DNA of 64,000 bases from Epiperipatus broadwayi. Its lineage: Eukaryota > Onychophora > Udeonychophora > Euonychophora > Peripatidae. Each line of letters opens with the position of its first letter. Position 1 is the first letter of the stretch. The stretch is from assembly GCA_028023455.1 (NCBI GenBank), contig JAQFVV010006203.1:8784876-8848875 (forward strand), read 5' to 3'. Both the position numbers and the translations under genes were made by a program. The notes under the pieces are model-generated. The model was not told where the DNA came from. It saw only the letters and a program-made list of their open reading frames with translations, and ran no database searches. Below are positions 1-12,053 of this stretch, piece by piece.

Positions 1-523
1 AGCTTAAGAGAATGGGGTCATGTGATCTATGACTCTTATTTTGACTATTTATAGTCAATTGTTAAAGTTCATACTTTATTCACAGAAATTGTTGCTGGGA
101 ACATCATAACATTTGGAAAATGAATTTGAACATTTTTTATTTGAATTTTCAGTTAGCAATATGTCTGGGATATTTTCTTATATATATATAATAAAACAAG
201 CTTATTTAGAAATATTGGTATGCTCTTTATATATATGTAAATATTTTATAATGGACATTTCTATTTACTGTGCAAATACAAAAAAAATTAAAAAATAATA
301 CATATAAAAATATCACTTTTATTTACTGTGCATTAAAAAGCCAAAAATAACCGTTTTCTTGAACTACAATTGGGATTTTTATATTTATCTTGAAATAAAA
401 ATGTGAGTGCCCAGAAATTAATTGCTTCAATTATATTTAATATCATAAAATAAAATCTTTAAAGTTTTTAAACATTTGCTCAAAATAAAAGCATTTTTTG
501 CTTGAAAAAAAAAAACATTTTTA
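1..523. other. AT-rich non-coding stretch
   Basis: No supported gene is seen here. The only open frame (113-298) has the composition of random AT-rich DNA and no recognisable motif. There are short TA runs and A runs but no clear repeat structure. Confidence 0.6.
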
Positions 524-860
524 ATATGTGCCTTACCAATACTTGCTTATGAATGTGAGACTTGATCTTTAATAGAAAAGCAATAAATTAACTGGAGATC
601 ACATTAATAAAATGGGTCAAAATATAAATACTATACTGGAGTAAACAGGTATAATTAAATATTTTCAAAAACTTGGAAGTCTAAAATGGAGATAAGCTAT
701 ACCTCTGGTGAAACAGATTACAATAGATGGAAAAATGACTTTCTAAATTAGATCTCAAGAGATTTTAAGATACATGGAAAAGGAAATTCTAAAACAAAAG
801 AATGGGAAAAGAATGTTTCTGAAGTGATATGGAGAAAAAAGCTATCAGTTTAAAATAGTG
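524..860 (+). repeat. Decayed 3' end of an RTE-type LINE
   Basis: The stretch aligns by eye with the better-preserved RTE tail at 9650-10113. It shares the order 'cc(t)taccaatacttgcttatg', 'gtgagactt', 'taatagaa(a/g)agca', 'aacaggt(a/g)t' and 'caagagatt', but stops and indels break every frame. This is the part of the ORF that in RTE/BovB elements follows the reverse transcriptase and reads like LPVLTYGSET. It has no coding capacity left. It lies in the same orientation as the downstream copy and is a separate, older insertion. Confidence 0.6.
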
Positions 861-1580
861 GATTAAATGTCAATAAATCTTCATTCGGCAATAGATTTTT
901 TTCCCAAATCTATATCATCTTACTTTTCTATTATCTCTTCATCAAATAAAACAATAGTTATCAAAACATTTAACAGGCCATTTTCTTAATTCTAATATAA
1001 ATGAATCATAAAATAATCAACTATATCAGTGAAATTTGAACTTCCATTATTAGGTGACTAATTCCTCTTCTCCAAATATTTAAAAACACTAACCTGCTTT
1101 ATAATATGGTGATAAAAGCTTTTTTTCTTATTATCATTTTTATCCCAAAATTTCAATAAGTTTGTCATTATTCATAATACTTTGTTAAATTTATTCATAC
1201 TACTTGCAAATATACTGCTATATCATTAGCAAATCTGCTTCAATAAAGTCTCTTACCTTAATGCTAATTCTTTTAATGAGCACAGTAATTGTTTAAAATA
1301 ATTTGTTTGTATATTTGTAACAATTAATATAACCTCACAATATATGTAATTACCAGAAAGATAAACTTTCAGTAGTTAACAATCAATGCAAAGTTCTCAA
1401 TTTTCAAATTTAGACTGTAAATAAAAATTGATTAAAAAACAAGTATCCACTTTCATTTTTCATTTGCCACATAGATTTGGTATTAAGCATTAGTAAAAAA
1501 AAATTCTGCACAATAGTGCCACCTAGTTTAAATTCTAATAACCAATAGATGCAATTTAGATTGGATGTAAAACATTATGG
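861..1580. other. AT-rich non-coding stretch
   Basis: Nothing recognisable was seen: no long open frame, no obvious repeat and no structured element. Confidence 0.5.
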
Positions 1581-1582
1581 TA

Positions 1583-1830
1583 TATTGACTTTGGGCTGAT
1601 GAAATCCATAAGCTACAAACTAACCTCAAGATATTGGATGAAAAAGCACTGGATAGGTATTATAATGTGCAGCCTTTTAGCATCTATTAATTACTAAAGC
1701 TTACATTAGATGACACAATTGACTGAAAAAAATTGCTACTGTTTAACAGTTTGTGTAAGCATAAAGAAAAAATGGTCATGTGATGATTTAGTAATTTGGT
1801 ATTAGAGAGCAATTTCTTGATATTGCTAAT
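1583..1830 (+). repeat. Hammerhead-bearing short repeat, copy a (decayed)
   Basis: This copy belongs to a dispersed family also seen at 3112-3320, 12054-12431 and 33895-34075, with the ribozyme-like part alone at 23200-23290. The core heptamer CTGATGA is intact at 1596-1602. It is followed by a decayed stem II segment and CAAAC where the family has GAAAC. The body downstream shares 'gatattggatga', 'gcact(g/a)gatagg', 'acagtttgtgtaagca' and 'atggtcat' with the 12.3 kb copy. The GAAA box has lost its G, so ribozyme activity of this copy is unlikely. Confidence 0.6.
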
Positions 1831-1934
1831 ACTTGGAAAATTAATCGTTTCAGTTATTAAATTTATATTTAATATTTGAATACAATATAACATATACTTA
1901 GAGTTTAGATGATGTATGAGATTTTAACACATAC

Positions 1935-2495
1935 TTTCAAGCTCCCTTCAGTTATCCACTCTTTATCATACAACCAATATGCATAATCACACACATGTGA
2001 AAAAGATAAATGATCTCCAATGTACATATTTCATTCTGAACCATCACTCATCAGTTGATCTGAATCTTCATCTCCTGCACACATACATGATTACATCTAA
2101 ACTCCCAAGTATATAAATTATACTTATATTTAAATATTACAGATTCAGATATCCTAATCATGAGGGTTCAGAATAACTTAAACTTAACATACAAATGACA
2201 ATAATATTGGCATCAATAAGGGATTTGGATATTCCATCAGATTTTCAATAGTATGGGTGGCTGAAGAATTGAAGAGTAGATTGAAGCCTGTTCATTAAAG
2301 TTTGGAGATTTGCTATTTTAATATAAACTGAGCACTGATTATATGTGTGTGGTGGAGATGATGATCTGGACCAACTGATAAGCTCTGGTTAAGGGGGAAA
2401 TACATATATTGGAGATCATTTATCTTTTTCACATGAGTGTAGTCATGCATATTGGTTATATGAGATAGAATGAATAGCTGAAGGGAGCTTGGAAG
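1935..2495. repeat. Inverted-repeat element with related copy at 54 kb
   Basis: The left arm (about 1935-2077) and right arm (about 2345-2490) are imperfect reverse complements. For example 'aagctcccttcag' at the left corresponds to 'ctgaagggagctt' at the right, and 'aagataaatgatctccaat' to 'attggagatcatttatctt'. The segment 2228-2480 is similar to 54065-54335, sharing 'tctggaccaact', 'aaatacatatattgg' and 'ttatctttt'. There is no coding capacity. The arrangement is a fold-back of a dispersed repeat. Confidence 0.6.
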
Positions 2496-3111
2496 TCTAT
2501 TTAAATTTATATTTTAACTAAATTGATAAATCAAAGGCAAATAAATATGTAAACAAAATTCCAACACAGATAATACTTCTGTTGCAGAAAAAATTACAGT
2601 CCAACAGCAAATAGTATACATTCAGAGGTCATAATGTGAGACCATAAAAAAAAATCTGGAAAACATGAAAATCTAGACAAAAAACATGCTAAAAATGAAT
2701 CAAGTGATAATTGTAAAGATATAAGGTATATAATCTGAATTTATTGAAATGTATTATTCCAATCTCTGGTAAAATATATACTGAACTATCTTAATGAAAG
2801 ATATACACAGCCTAGATACAATGATTTGTCATGAAGAAATCTGGGGATGATAATAAACATGGAAAAATTGTGACTTAGTCATGTATATACATCTTTATCA
2901 ACTATTATCATGAGATGTGAAAGTTTTATCATTCACTCTGATAAATCTGTAACATAGATAACTGTCTCCGTAACTATTTTCAGAGAAAGATTCCCATTTT
3001 GAATATGTAGCATAATCTTTTTCTCTCAATGTGGCTATGCCATCTAATGTAAGCCCTAACTGCTAACTTAATAGTAAAATATGGCATCTAGAGAAAAAAG
3101 TATTTTAGATC
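2496..3111. other. AT-rich non-coding stretch
   Basis: No gene or clear repeat is recognised. Confidence 0.5.
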
Positions 3112-3320
3112 CGAAAAGTCCAAGTGCATTGCTCTCAGGTTCAAAGTGCCTCACTGATGCAAGCCACAAGCTAAAAACTAGACTTGAGGACAGCATTACA
3201 ATCTGTAACTTCTTGATTACTAAAACTTACATTAGATGATATAATCATGCTGAAAGACAAATAATCTGTTATTAAACAGTGTTATGGAAGCTAATGTCAT
3301 GTAACTTACATTTTGAATAT
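3112..3320 (+). repeat. Hammerhead-bearing short repeat, copy b (decayed)
   Basis: This copy shares the family core: 'gcctcactgatg' at about 3148-3159, 'ccacaagcta' and 'aaaactaga'. The body shares 'gattactaaaacttacatt', 'agatgat' and 'aacagt' with copies a and e. The heptamer reads CTGATGC instead of CTGATGA and GAAAC reads AAAAC, so the ribozyme core is decayed. Stem I remains recognisable as CCTCA with TTGAGG. Confidence 0.6.
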
Positions 3321-4490
3321 GTTTTGCACACATAAATATACCTAATCTATTAATATAATTTATGCCCTCTGTAGAAATTTGTAGAAACTTATGATATTAT
3401 GTGTTAATGTGTAATGACTATAACAAAAAATAAGTGAATGGTGTGGTTCTAAATCACATGTGGAGCTTCATTTCAGACATCTTTGCTGTCAAATCCATCA
3501 CACTAGCACTATTCTAAACTGTACAAGTTAAAGATATAATAAGATGTAATAATTCAATCAAATAAATATATAATTTTAATTATATACATGTAAAAGTTAA
3601 TAAAAAAAACTAATATTAATAAATTAAAACTTTGACATGAATTAAATACTTCTCTGTGCTTAAAATTAGTATTAATCAAGACTAAATCAGTATTTTTTAA
3701 AGAATGCTTTACTTGACTGTATAATTATTTTTATTATTACTAAAATGAGAACTTTATAAATTGTTCCATACAACTATAAGGCAGTCCTTTAATAGTTTTT
3801 ATTGAACAATTCAGTATATATACTAATTGAGAAAACGCTAGTGATAAATACCAATTTAACAATGTTAGCTAATACGAAAAAAAAGATCCAATATTCAGAT
3901 TTAATTTAGAATTTTATTAGTTAAAGTTTAAATTATTGACTTAATTGAATCCTGCAAAATTTCCTAATAAAATGTTTTGAATGATATGTGTACATAAAAC
4001 AAATATTAGATTCTCAATAGTTAAACTTAAATATTTTTTATTGTTCATTTTTATGTTATCATCCAACCGGAAATACTCACGTTTAGTTAATACGTGCTAA
4101 CAGAAGAGTATTACTTAAAATATAACGTAAAGTGTGCCATTTGATTTATGCCAATTAATTCGAATATTTATTCCTGTTACAAAAAGTCATATTCATAAAT
4201 GAAATCAGTCCAGACAGTTAATTAATAATTTATACAATATTTTGGTATTTCAGACTGAGAAATTCTGAAAGCCTTAAGCTTCAATATGTTTTTAAACATT
4301 ATAGTAATAGGTTTAAGTAGCAAAGATATGATTAACTATAGAAATTAGAACATTGAGTTTCAATCTTTTTATATGATGTAAATTTTTGCTAAACATCTGA
4401 ATTTGGATTGTTTCTATCCCAATATTGTCTAGCTTGAAAGAAGAATTCCAAACAAAAGATACATAATTCTGAAAATCTTTTTTTTCTATT
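3321..4490. other. AT-rich non-coding stretch
   Basis: No gene, tandem repeat or clear transposon feature is seen. Confidence 0.5.
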
Positions 4491-5760
4491 TTAGTGCATG
4501 TATATATATTGTAACAGTCAGAATCGTCTATCTCGCTAACACACTGCAGAATTCAAACCTCAGACACGAACTGAACATTCTAGGAGGGATTGCCTCCTAG
4601 ATATACTAAGTTCGAATCTAAAGCCCAAATTTCACAGCACCACCTACTTGATAATGTATCTGATGCTACTACTAGTATAACTTTTACCGGTGCCTGGTGG
4701 TCAGGGAGAAACAAAAGACTCTATACTAAAAGAAGCTTGGGTGGCTAATTAACGTCTATGGATTTACAAAAGAAATGCAGAAAATATATATATAGACCGA
4801 GACAGTGATAGGAATCAAATAAAATAAGAGATCAAATTTAGTTTTAAATAATTTCACAAAATTTATTTATATAATATATATACCGCCACTGTCTGCTTAT
4901 ATGGGACAGGGATGCGTATTAAATAATTGTGGGCATTATATTCCAATAAATGACAAAGGATTTAAAGCAAAGTGATATATTCTATTCCTTGGGCTAATAG
5001 CATTACGATAATGTGCTTGATGAGATAGGAACATATGCGAGGTGCTTTGAGCAATTATACAAGTTTAAGAAAATATTTGAAATTAAGTGTTATAAATATT
5101 TATTGATTTCGAGAATAGCATGGACAGAGGCTTACTAAACAACAAAGTAGGAATGTGATCAAAGCATTTATTTGATAATAATAATAAAGTTACATTTGAG
5201 AGATCAGTATTGCTGATGATGAATTTATTAAAGTTGGAGGGTGTGACACGTTTAAGTCACGGATGCGTTGTAAAATAAATATAAAATAAAACAATATTGA
5301 AGATCCGGAATGATTACGGAGGGCATCTCACCGCTAACCTGTAGGAAAGTATTTTTATGAACAGCTGAAACTTAGTGACTGGGTGACGATTGTATTTAAT
5401 TCCCAGGTGTGTCATTTGTGGACACACTCTGCCTGGAAACCGCAACAAGCGAAGAGAACGGACTTGGCCGTGTAAAGAATCCTTGGAAAAGTAAAACAAA
5501 GTGGTCTCAACAACCAATTCATTTACCAGCAATACGAGACTAGTGTATATAAAACATACTGAATGGGTTTTACTTGCATTAAGAGAAATGCCCAATCAAA
5601 TTCCCAAAATTCATTTAAAAGGGTCCGCACATTCTCGACATCAATGATGAACTTTGTAATTAAAGTAGAACACAGTAATTAAAATAGGAAAATGCATGCT
5701 TGCGGGTTTGAAAAGTAAGTATAGATTTATATACGCAATCATGCATTAGGGGACACATTT
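4491..5760. other. Less AT-rich unassigned stretch
   Basis: The parts 4520-4740 and 5280-5620 have more mixed composition than their surroundings, which usually marks an interspersed repeat or an old exon. No domain is recognised in either strand. The minus-strand open frame 5314-5595 (93 codons) shows no family motif and I do not call it a gene. Confidence 0.4.
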
Positions 5761-7605
5761 AATCATTGACCTCGCACATACTCGCATATTAGATTAAAAT
5801 CAATAACATGTAGATTTTAAACTATGTGATTATATTATATATTAAAGAAAAGAATCGCCCTTGAATGAGTGATTTGCAAGATAATAAAATTGGAAAATTA
5901 TTTAGAAATTTAAAATATGCCTTCATAGCGGCGTCTTATTTTCATCAAAGGGAATAATTCACTCGGTCAAAGACGATTCTGACACATTATCATAATAAAA
6001 TAACAGAAAGCTTAATCAATAAAAAATATTAACCCAAGGATAGAGAGCAAAATGTTGAGTATATTTAAACATGTTAAAGAAATACATAATGAAGTTATGT
6101 GAAATATAAGATAACAAATTAAAATAGCTATAGCATGTTAGTTATCACAAGAGCTCTTGGGTTAATTTAGGGTTATCTCTGGAAAAGCATTTTAGGTAGA
6201 TTCATGGCCAGCAGGTTTTTATATAATTTAACAGCAAAATCTGGAAATGTTCATATTTTTGGCAGCAGCAGCAGTTCCGGGGTTCCTTGTGTGATAACTT
6301 CCGATGGTCTACGGCAACATATGACCATTTCGGAGAGAAATAGCCTTCTTGCGCTCTACTCAGTCATGTCAAGATTTACAAATTATTACAATAATTTTGG
6401 TTAGAAGCATTAGACCTCAGAATGATTTCTCTTAGAAACATTAGAATGGAGAACAAAAGAAAACCCTCCCTTTTATAGTAGAATTTAACAATAGAACTGC
6501 CCTGGAGCATTACAAAAATATATAGGACTTATCAGCTGTAATTAAATCTATCCGAATGTCTAAAGGAATTCAACATTAATTAATTTCTTTTGTTAATTTC
6601 CCTGTCGACATTCAAATTACAAACTAGATTTAATTAAAAATTACTTTGACTAATTAAAGAAAACCTTAAGTGGACATCTGCTGTTTTTAGATAAACTTAT
6701 ATAACATTAACTAATTAAACTATTGTCCCTCATTTATTTTAACAGAAATACTTGGAATGACTTTTATTAAATTAAACGAAAATTATTTTACTTTTAAATT
6801 GCAATATTTGAATCTATTTACTAAACGAATATTTACTAATGAATTTTATTTTAAATCAAAATATATTATGACGGTAATATATATTTGTAAATAGATTCAA
6901 ACAAAATAACTTTAACAATTTATAATTTTGATATGTTTTAAAATGCATATCATAGTGTGTGCACAATTACGACTTATATAACCTACTTTTTAATAAATCA
7001 AAATTATGTGAACATATACATAATCCATAATATTTTATTTTATTTGGGAATGAGTTATATATATAATATGAGCTTTGTGCTCGTGGTTTAAAATTAGGCG
7101 GAATTTTTGGTATATAAGCGTATTGCAGACACATTACGATAGATTGGGGTTCGAACTAAGGTATGAGGGTAGGAAATAGGTGAGAAAAGGTGAAACAAAG
7201 ATCTGCAAAGCAGACCTTACTGTTTCAATATTATGGATTATTTTTATGGAATCATATAAAATTTAAAGGCAATAGAAAATATTGATAGATTTTAAACCTT
7301 AAAGTATTCATTACTAATTACTAAACTACTTCCATAGACTGCAAGAATATTGTAATTCTGTGAATTCAGATGAGATTGCAGTCATTGAGAAATCTATGTA
7401 ATTGCTTATTATTTGTTAGCATAGATGAGTGATTTAAATGGAACAAGTCAACTTATTTTCAATCTTAAATCTATTTCAATACCTCATTTTCATTTCTGAT
7501 AAAGTTGAAAAGCCTGACTTATAAAAATATGCTGATACAAATAACAGCAATGGATGTAAAACTCTGCAATTTTTTTATGGAAATCAAATATTAAAACCCA
7601 CAATT
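5761..7605. other. AT-rich stretch with an unassigned small ORF
   Basis: The plus-strand open frame 6204-6404 (66 codons) contains a short serine run from an imperfect GCA repeat and no recognisable domain. It is probably chance. Nothing else is identified. Confidence 0.45.
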
Positions 7606-7609
7606 AATC

Positions 7610-8660
7610 TTCAGCTGTTGAAATTCATCTAGACAATTTTCAATAACTGTTTTAACAGAAAAATATAAATTAAATTCATTTTCCAATGATGTTAAATACT
7701 GAAATATTTCATTCTGTGGAACCTTTGGAAATATTTGGTTCACACCACCAACTACAAAACCTGTTAATAGTTTTTTTTATCTTTGCCTTTCACTTCCAAC
7801 TTAATCATGAAAGTTTTTAAGGAATCAAAAAAAATTATATTTGCATTCCAACATTGCAACTGAAAATTCAATTTATTTACTTACACAAAAATGTCAGTCA
7901 AATAGGAAATCTCCTCTTGAATTTCAAAAAGTAAAGTGAGTTCTTTTCTAAGTTCAAATAATCAGTTACATTTCCACTTGAAAAACATTGAACATCCGAA
8001 TCATACTCATAGACATTATTCCATACAAGGTATGATTCAAAAAATAGTAAATCTTTTTTTAAAACATTTGAGACATTGTTAGTTGTTTCAAAAGAACTCC
8101 TCTTAGTGAGAATATCTTGCAAATACAGCTGTATCAGTAGATTCATCTAAATAAATTGAAAATACAAATGCTATAGATTTAGTTTCCTACATAATTTGTT
8201 TTTTGATGTTAACACTTTTGTTATTGATTACTTTTTAAACACAATTGTTTAATAATGAAACTTCTGCAAGTTTTTCTTCCAATTCATTTTCCAACATAAT
8301 TTCCATATTTTAAAAAGTGTAAACTTTGATCAAAATTTTCCCAAATATGGTTTTATATGCTCTGTTATCACCAATGTTATAACATAAGATGAGCAACATT
8401 ATGGTTCATTTCTTGGTACACCTCTGATGATCCAATTACATCTATTTTGATTCAACAGTAATTAAAAAAAGTCTTGTTTGTACAATGTCTTATACTGAGG
8501 AAGAATATTTTGTAAATGTTGCTTCAATTTCATTGGTTTCATAGAAACATGTGACAGAGCTTTACTACAGACTTTTTTTTTTTATTCTTGATGATAGATA
8601 TAAATCCATACTGAATATAAGAATCATTCTATCATCTTTTTTACTGCTTATGATGGACTA
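7610..8660 (-). pseudogene. Broken hAT-superfamily transposase (ZBED5/SCAND3-like)
   Basis: Read on the minus strand with frame changes, the order of motifs matches the domesticated and transposon hAT proteins of the ZBED5/SCAND3 type. There is a 'LKQHLQN' segment near 8540. The block YLDESTDTAVFARY lies around 8125-8165 and corresponds to the family LDESTD catalytic segment. A block resembling 'YLTDIF...LNFQLQ' lies around 7850-7905, followed by a 'LKTFMIKLEV' segment around 7805. The largest surviving open frame is 7898-8146. Multiple stops and frameshifts rule out a working protein. No BED finger or C-terminal dimerisation domain is visible, and no terminal inverted repeats were found. Motif order and the DESTD block make the family call reasonable. 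The boundaries are approximate. Confidence 0.6.
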
Positions 8661-9640
8661 CAAAATTTGGAAATAAAAACAAGAAAATGTTCAATACAAC
8701 TGCTTATAAAGTATATCCAACCATAAAAAGTGAAATTTTTATTTTTAATTTGTAACAATTAGTAAAGCATTAGATTACTGTAGTTTATATACTGTGTAAA
8801 ATTATGGTTTGTAAAAAAATAATTATTCTAACAGTTTGAGACTTTCAACAGCGATCTCAATTCTTCTGTTTCTTCTGAAATCCTAACATTTACTATAGTT
8901 AAGAACCCTTGACTTAAAAATACTGTCTTGTATGCTGGAAAAAAAGTTAAAGAAATGGAAGTTAAAAACTTAGAAATCTAGATGTGTGGAAACAATTTTG
9001 TTAATTTCAGCTTTATTTGGGATTGGTTTATTAATATATTTGATCATTTGCTAATTTTAATTGATTATTTATTTTATCATTTTGGATTGAAATATTGGAA
9101 TTTTAAATATCAAAATATTAATTTGGATAATATAAGAAATCGAAGTGTAAAAGTCCTGCTTCTCATTGAAAAGAGCCAATAACCAAAAACAAGTTTGCAA
9201 AATTGAATATAAACTCTATTTACTATTCATTGCATGTTCAAGCTTCCAATAGATGGCTCTGGAGTAAAATAAATAAAGTAGATTACTGCTACTAATGCAT
9301 ATTATAAATTATAATAATCTGTAATTTTGCATAAATACTCCATCTCTTTCTATATATACATGTGAGTGTGTATGTTATATGTATGTGTGTGCATAATAAT
9401 TCAATACTATGCTGTTGAAACAATTTAATCAATCAGGTCTTAGATATAACAGCAATGAACTCTTCATATTAAAATTCATTATATTGTAATTATTCATCAG
9501 TGTAAAATTATGGAGAGCACTCACTTTTATTAAACATGTATTTTAAGGAGAATCTTTTATTATAGTGCAAGCTAGAGACTTGGCTCTCAGAAACTCCACA
9601 CTTAAAATTTATATGCCAGAAATGATAATCAAATTTATTT
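8661..9640. other. AT-rich non-coding stretch
   Basis: No supported gene is seen. The open frame 8982-9182 is low-complexity in composition and has no motif. Confidence 0.5.
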
Positions 9641-9649
9641 TTATAATCT

Positions 9650-10113
9650 TATTGTTTGAAAGGGAAGGTTTTTAATAAATGTGTTTTACCAGTTCTTACT
9701 TATGGATCTGAGACTTCAACACTTAATAGAAGAGCAGTACAGAGACTTCAGACCACTCAAAGAAGTATGGAGAGATGTATGTTGGGAATAACAAGAAGAG
9801 ATCGAAAACACAATATATGGGTAAGAGAACAAACAGGTGTTATTAACTTTGAAAAAATTAAAAGACTGAAGTGTAGTTGGGCTAAACATATTGGTAGAAG
9901 AGATGATAATAGGTGGACAATTGAAATCTTAAACTGGATTCCAAGAGATTGTAAAAGACTCAGAACGAGACTACATATGAGATTGATGGACGAAATAAGA
10001 AAGTGTGCAGGGGTGATGTGGAGAAGAGAAGCTAAAAATCGGAGAAGATGGATTGAACTTGGAGAGAATTTCATTCTTCAGTGGATTGATAATTGTTAAT
10101 GATGATGATGATT
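9650..10113 (+). mobile_element. 5'-truncated RTE-type (BovB-like) LINE
   Basis: This is a short insertion that keeps only the C-terminal end of the RTE polyprotein and its 3' tail. It ends in a (TGA)n run at 10099-10112, as RTE/BovB elements commonly do. 5' truncation is the usual outcome of target-primed reverse transcription. A target-site duplication could not be fixed by eye because the flanks are AT-rich. Other copies of the same region lie at 524-860 (decayed) and at the right window edge. Confidence 0.75.
9656..10099 (+). CDS. C-terminal fragment of RTE LINE polyprotein
   Basis: The frame is open for 147 codons. It carries the hallmarks of the region after the reverse transcriptase in RTE/BovB elements: a 'VLPVLTYGSET' block near residue 11, 'QRSMERCMLGITRRDR' near residue 35, a 'KRLKCSWAKHIGR' block near residue 68, then a basic tail with 'RRRWIELGENF' near residue 129. 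In the family this part follows the RT thumb, and its role is not well defined. The fragment has no RT or endonuclease domain, so it is not an autonomous gene, and the ATG is simply the first in the truncated frame. The frame is unexpectedly intact for a dead copy, so the insertion is fairly young. Confidence 0.7.
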   Translation: MKGKVFNKCVLPVLTYGSETSTLNRRAVQRLQTTQRSMERCMLGITRRDRKHNIWVREQTGVINFEKIKRLKCSWAKHIGRRDDNRWTIEILNWIPRDCKRLRTRLHMRLMDEIRKCAGVMWRREAKNRRRWIELGENFILQWIDNC

Positions 10114-10952
10114 GCAGTTTGAATATGTCTTGAATACATTTGCAAATATTTGTACATATATATATACTGAAATACAATAAGGTGAATTAGAAGGCAAATT
10201 TAGATCTGCATAATTAAATTTATTAAATAAAACTTCTAAGGTATAATGAATTTATTAGATCACATACACACACAAAATGTAAAAAATATAATGTAAAAGT
10301 CTTCTATGCAAAATGCAAGTTTGAAAATTTTCACTATCATAATATATGCGTATAATAATTTATTTTTCATGCTATTTTATATATTTCTTTGCTTGAACTA
10401 TGAATATTAACAAGCAATATTTTTTTCTATAACAAATATTACTAAAAATTCAAGATTGATTAAAAATAAAAAAAAAACAATAATGAAAAACGTTAATTTA
10501 TAAAAATTTATTTTTACATGACTTATAAAACAATAAAAATAAAATAGCATTAACACTAGAAATATATAGTTGTTCACCTGTTCAATATTTTAAAGCGCCA
10601 TCTTTCTTTGAAAATGTTAACAGATGACATCCAAGATCAGTTTTAGTTTACAACTTCAATATTTAAATCATTTTTATTTTCATTGGATGATTTTTTCCCC
10701 CTTTATTACTTTTTTAATGTTATGATGCTATTAGTAAAAGCTCATTTTGATTCAATTTCCGGTTTTTGATTTTACATCGTAGCGTCTGACTTATTGTAGT
10801 CATGTTGATCAGCTTTTAGTTGATTTTCTCAGTAAAATTTTCTTATCCTTTTGAAGTGTAATGTTCAGTAAGTTAAAAAATTAAGATTATTAAACTAATG
10901 TGAAATATGAACTATTTATTACCGATCAAAATTATAAGATTTCAATGATATA
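10114..10952. other. Upstream region of the phosphatidyltransferase-like gene
   Basis: This AT-rich stretch lies between the RTE tail and the predicted start codon. It should contain the promoter and 5' UTR, but I cannot identify a specific core promoter element among many TATA-like strings. An in-frame TAA at 10935-10937 lies just upstream of the chosen ATG. Confidence 0.4.
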
Positions 10953-11091
10953 ATGTCTCAAAGTGCAATTCTTTTTTATATTCCAAATGTAATCGGATAT
11001 TTTAGATTACTTCTGCTTGGGATTGCATTGTATTTCTATGATAAACCTGTTTGTTTCATACCTGTTTATAGTATTTCTATAATTCTAGATG
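10953..11091 (+). CDS. CDP-alcohol phosphatidyltransferase-like gene, exon 1
   Basis: This is the first coding exon of a membrane enzyme of the CDP-alcohol phosphatidyltransferase family, which transfers a phospho-alcohol head group from CDP-diacylglycerol. The 46 complete codons start MSQSAILFYIPNVIGYFRLL, which resembles the FVPNLIGYxRI N-terminus of animal phosphatidylinositol synthase. A first hydrophobic membrane segment follows. The exon ends in ILD plus one base, before a consensus donor GTAAGT at 11092. The ATG is the first in frame after TAA at 10935. The phase (1) and the residue order join exactly to exon 2 at 34591. Family assignment rests on the combined motif. The head-group substrate is not determined, and a divergent paralogue of CDIPT is more likely than the orthologue. 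Confidence 0.8.
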
Positions 11092-12053
11092 GTAAGTCCG
11101 AAATTATTTTAATAATATTAAAACTAATAATTACTACATTATCTTGTTACGTTTTATTTTTATGCGGTCATGGCAAACGGTTACTATGGTAATTACGATA
11201 AACATTTATTTTATCTGAGCAGTTAATTGGAAAATTTAAGCCATCTTTTACTCTTTTATCTAATATACAGTATTTATATTTGGTATTTTTTAAGGCAAAT
11301 ATATTCATGTTAATATATACGTTGTTATATAGAATGTGTGCGCATTATACGTTTAGGGAAGATTCTCTATCAAGCATCCTACGTAAAACATTAACAATTT
11401 AAATTATTAAAATATATTTGTATATATGTGCGTTTTTATTTATATTGCACGTTTTCTTCCAAAGATTGCAAACACCAATCAGGGTAATAGGCTATTCAGA
11501 TCAGGCAATATTATAATCGCTGATAGTGGTACTATTTTAGCCTCTTGACTAAATTTATTTAACATTATTGTAGAGAATCATTTCCTTAATTTTAATGAGT
11601 TTTGAAGTTAAGAACTTCATCACAAAATAACAATGGTAGCATTATATATACGAAAACAATAAAAAAATTGTTATTGTAAATTACTGAAGTGTGGATAAAG
11701 AGCATTTTTAGAAATCATTGTAATATTTTACAGATGAACAGGACATATTCCTCTATGAATATTAACTGCCGGTTAACATCTTGGTATCAAACAGTTGAAA
11801 GGTCATAAAACATTGTAAGAGATATCACATATACCCATGTTTTCCTAATTGTATTCTAAGACATCAATAAGCAAATCTATTTTATCTAAACCTATCTTGG
11901 GAAAACAATTGTGATTCTTATGAGAAAAAAATAACTAATTTTTTAAGATTCTCAGTATTCCATTTTAAAATGGCTGAAAATAGTAACATTGTCACCAATA
12001 AAAGTTTATCTGACCAATAAATTCAATAATGGATCTTCCAAAACTTCAAATGT

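Noticed and set aside
6204-6404. 66-codon open frame with a serine run
   Set aside because: No domain, no splice context and no family resemblance. Probably chance.
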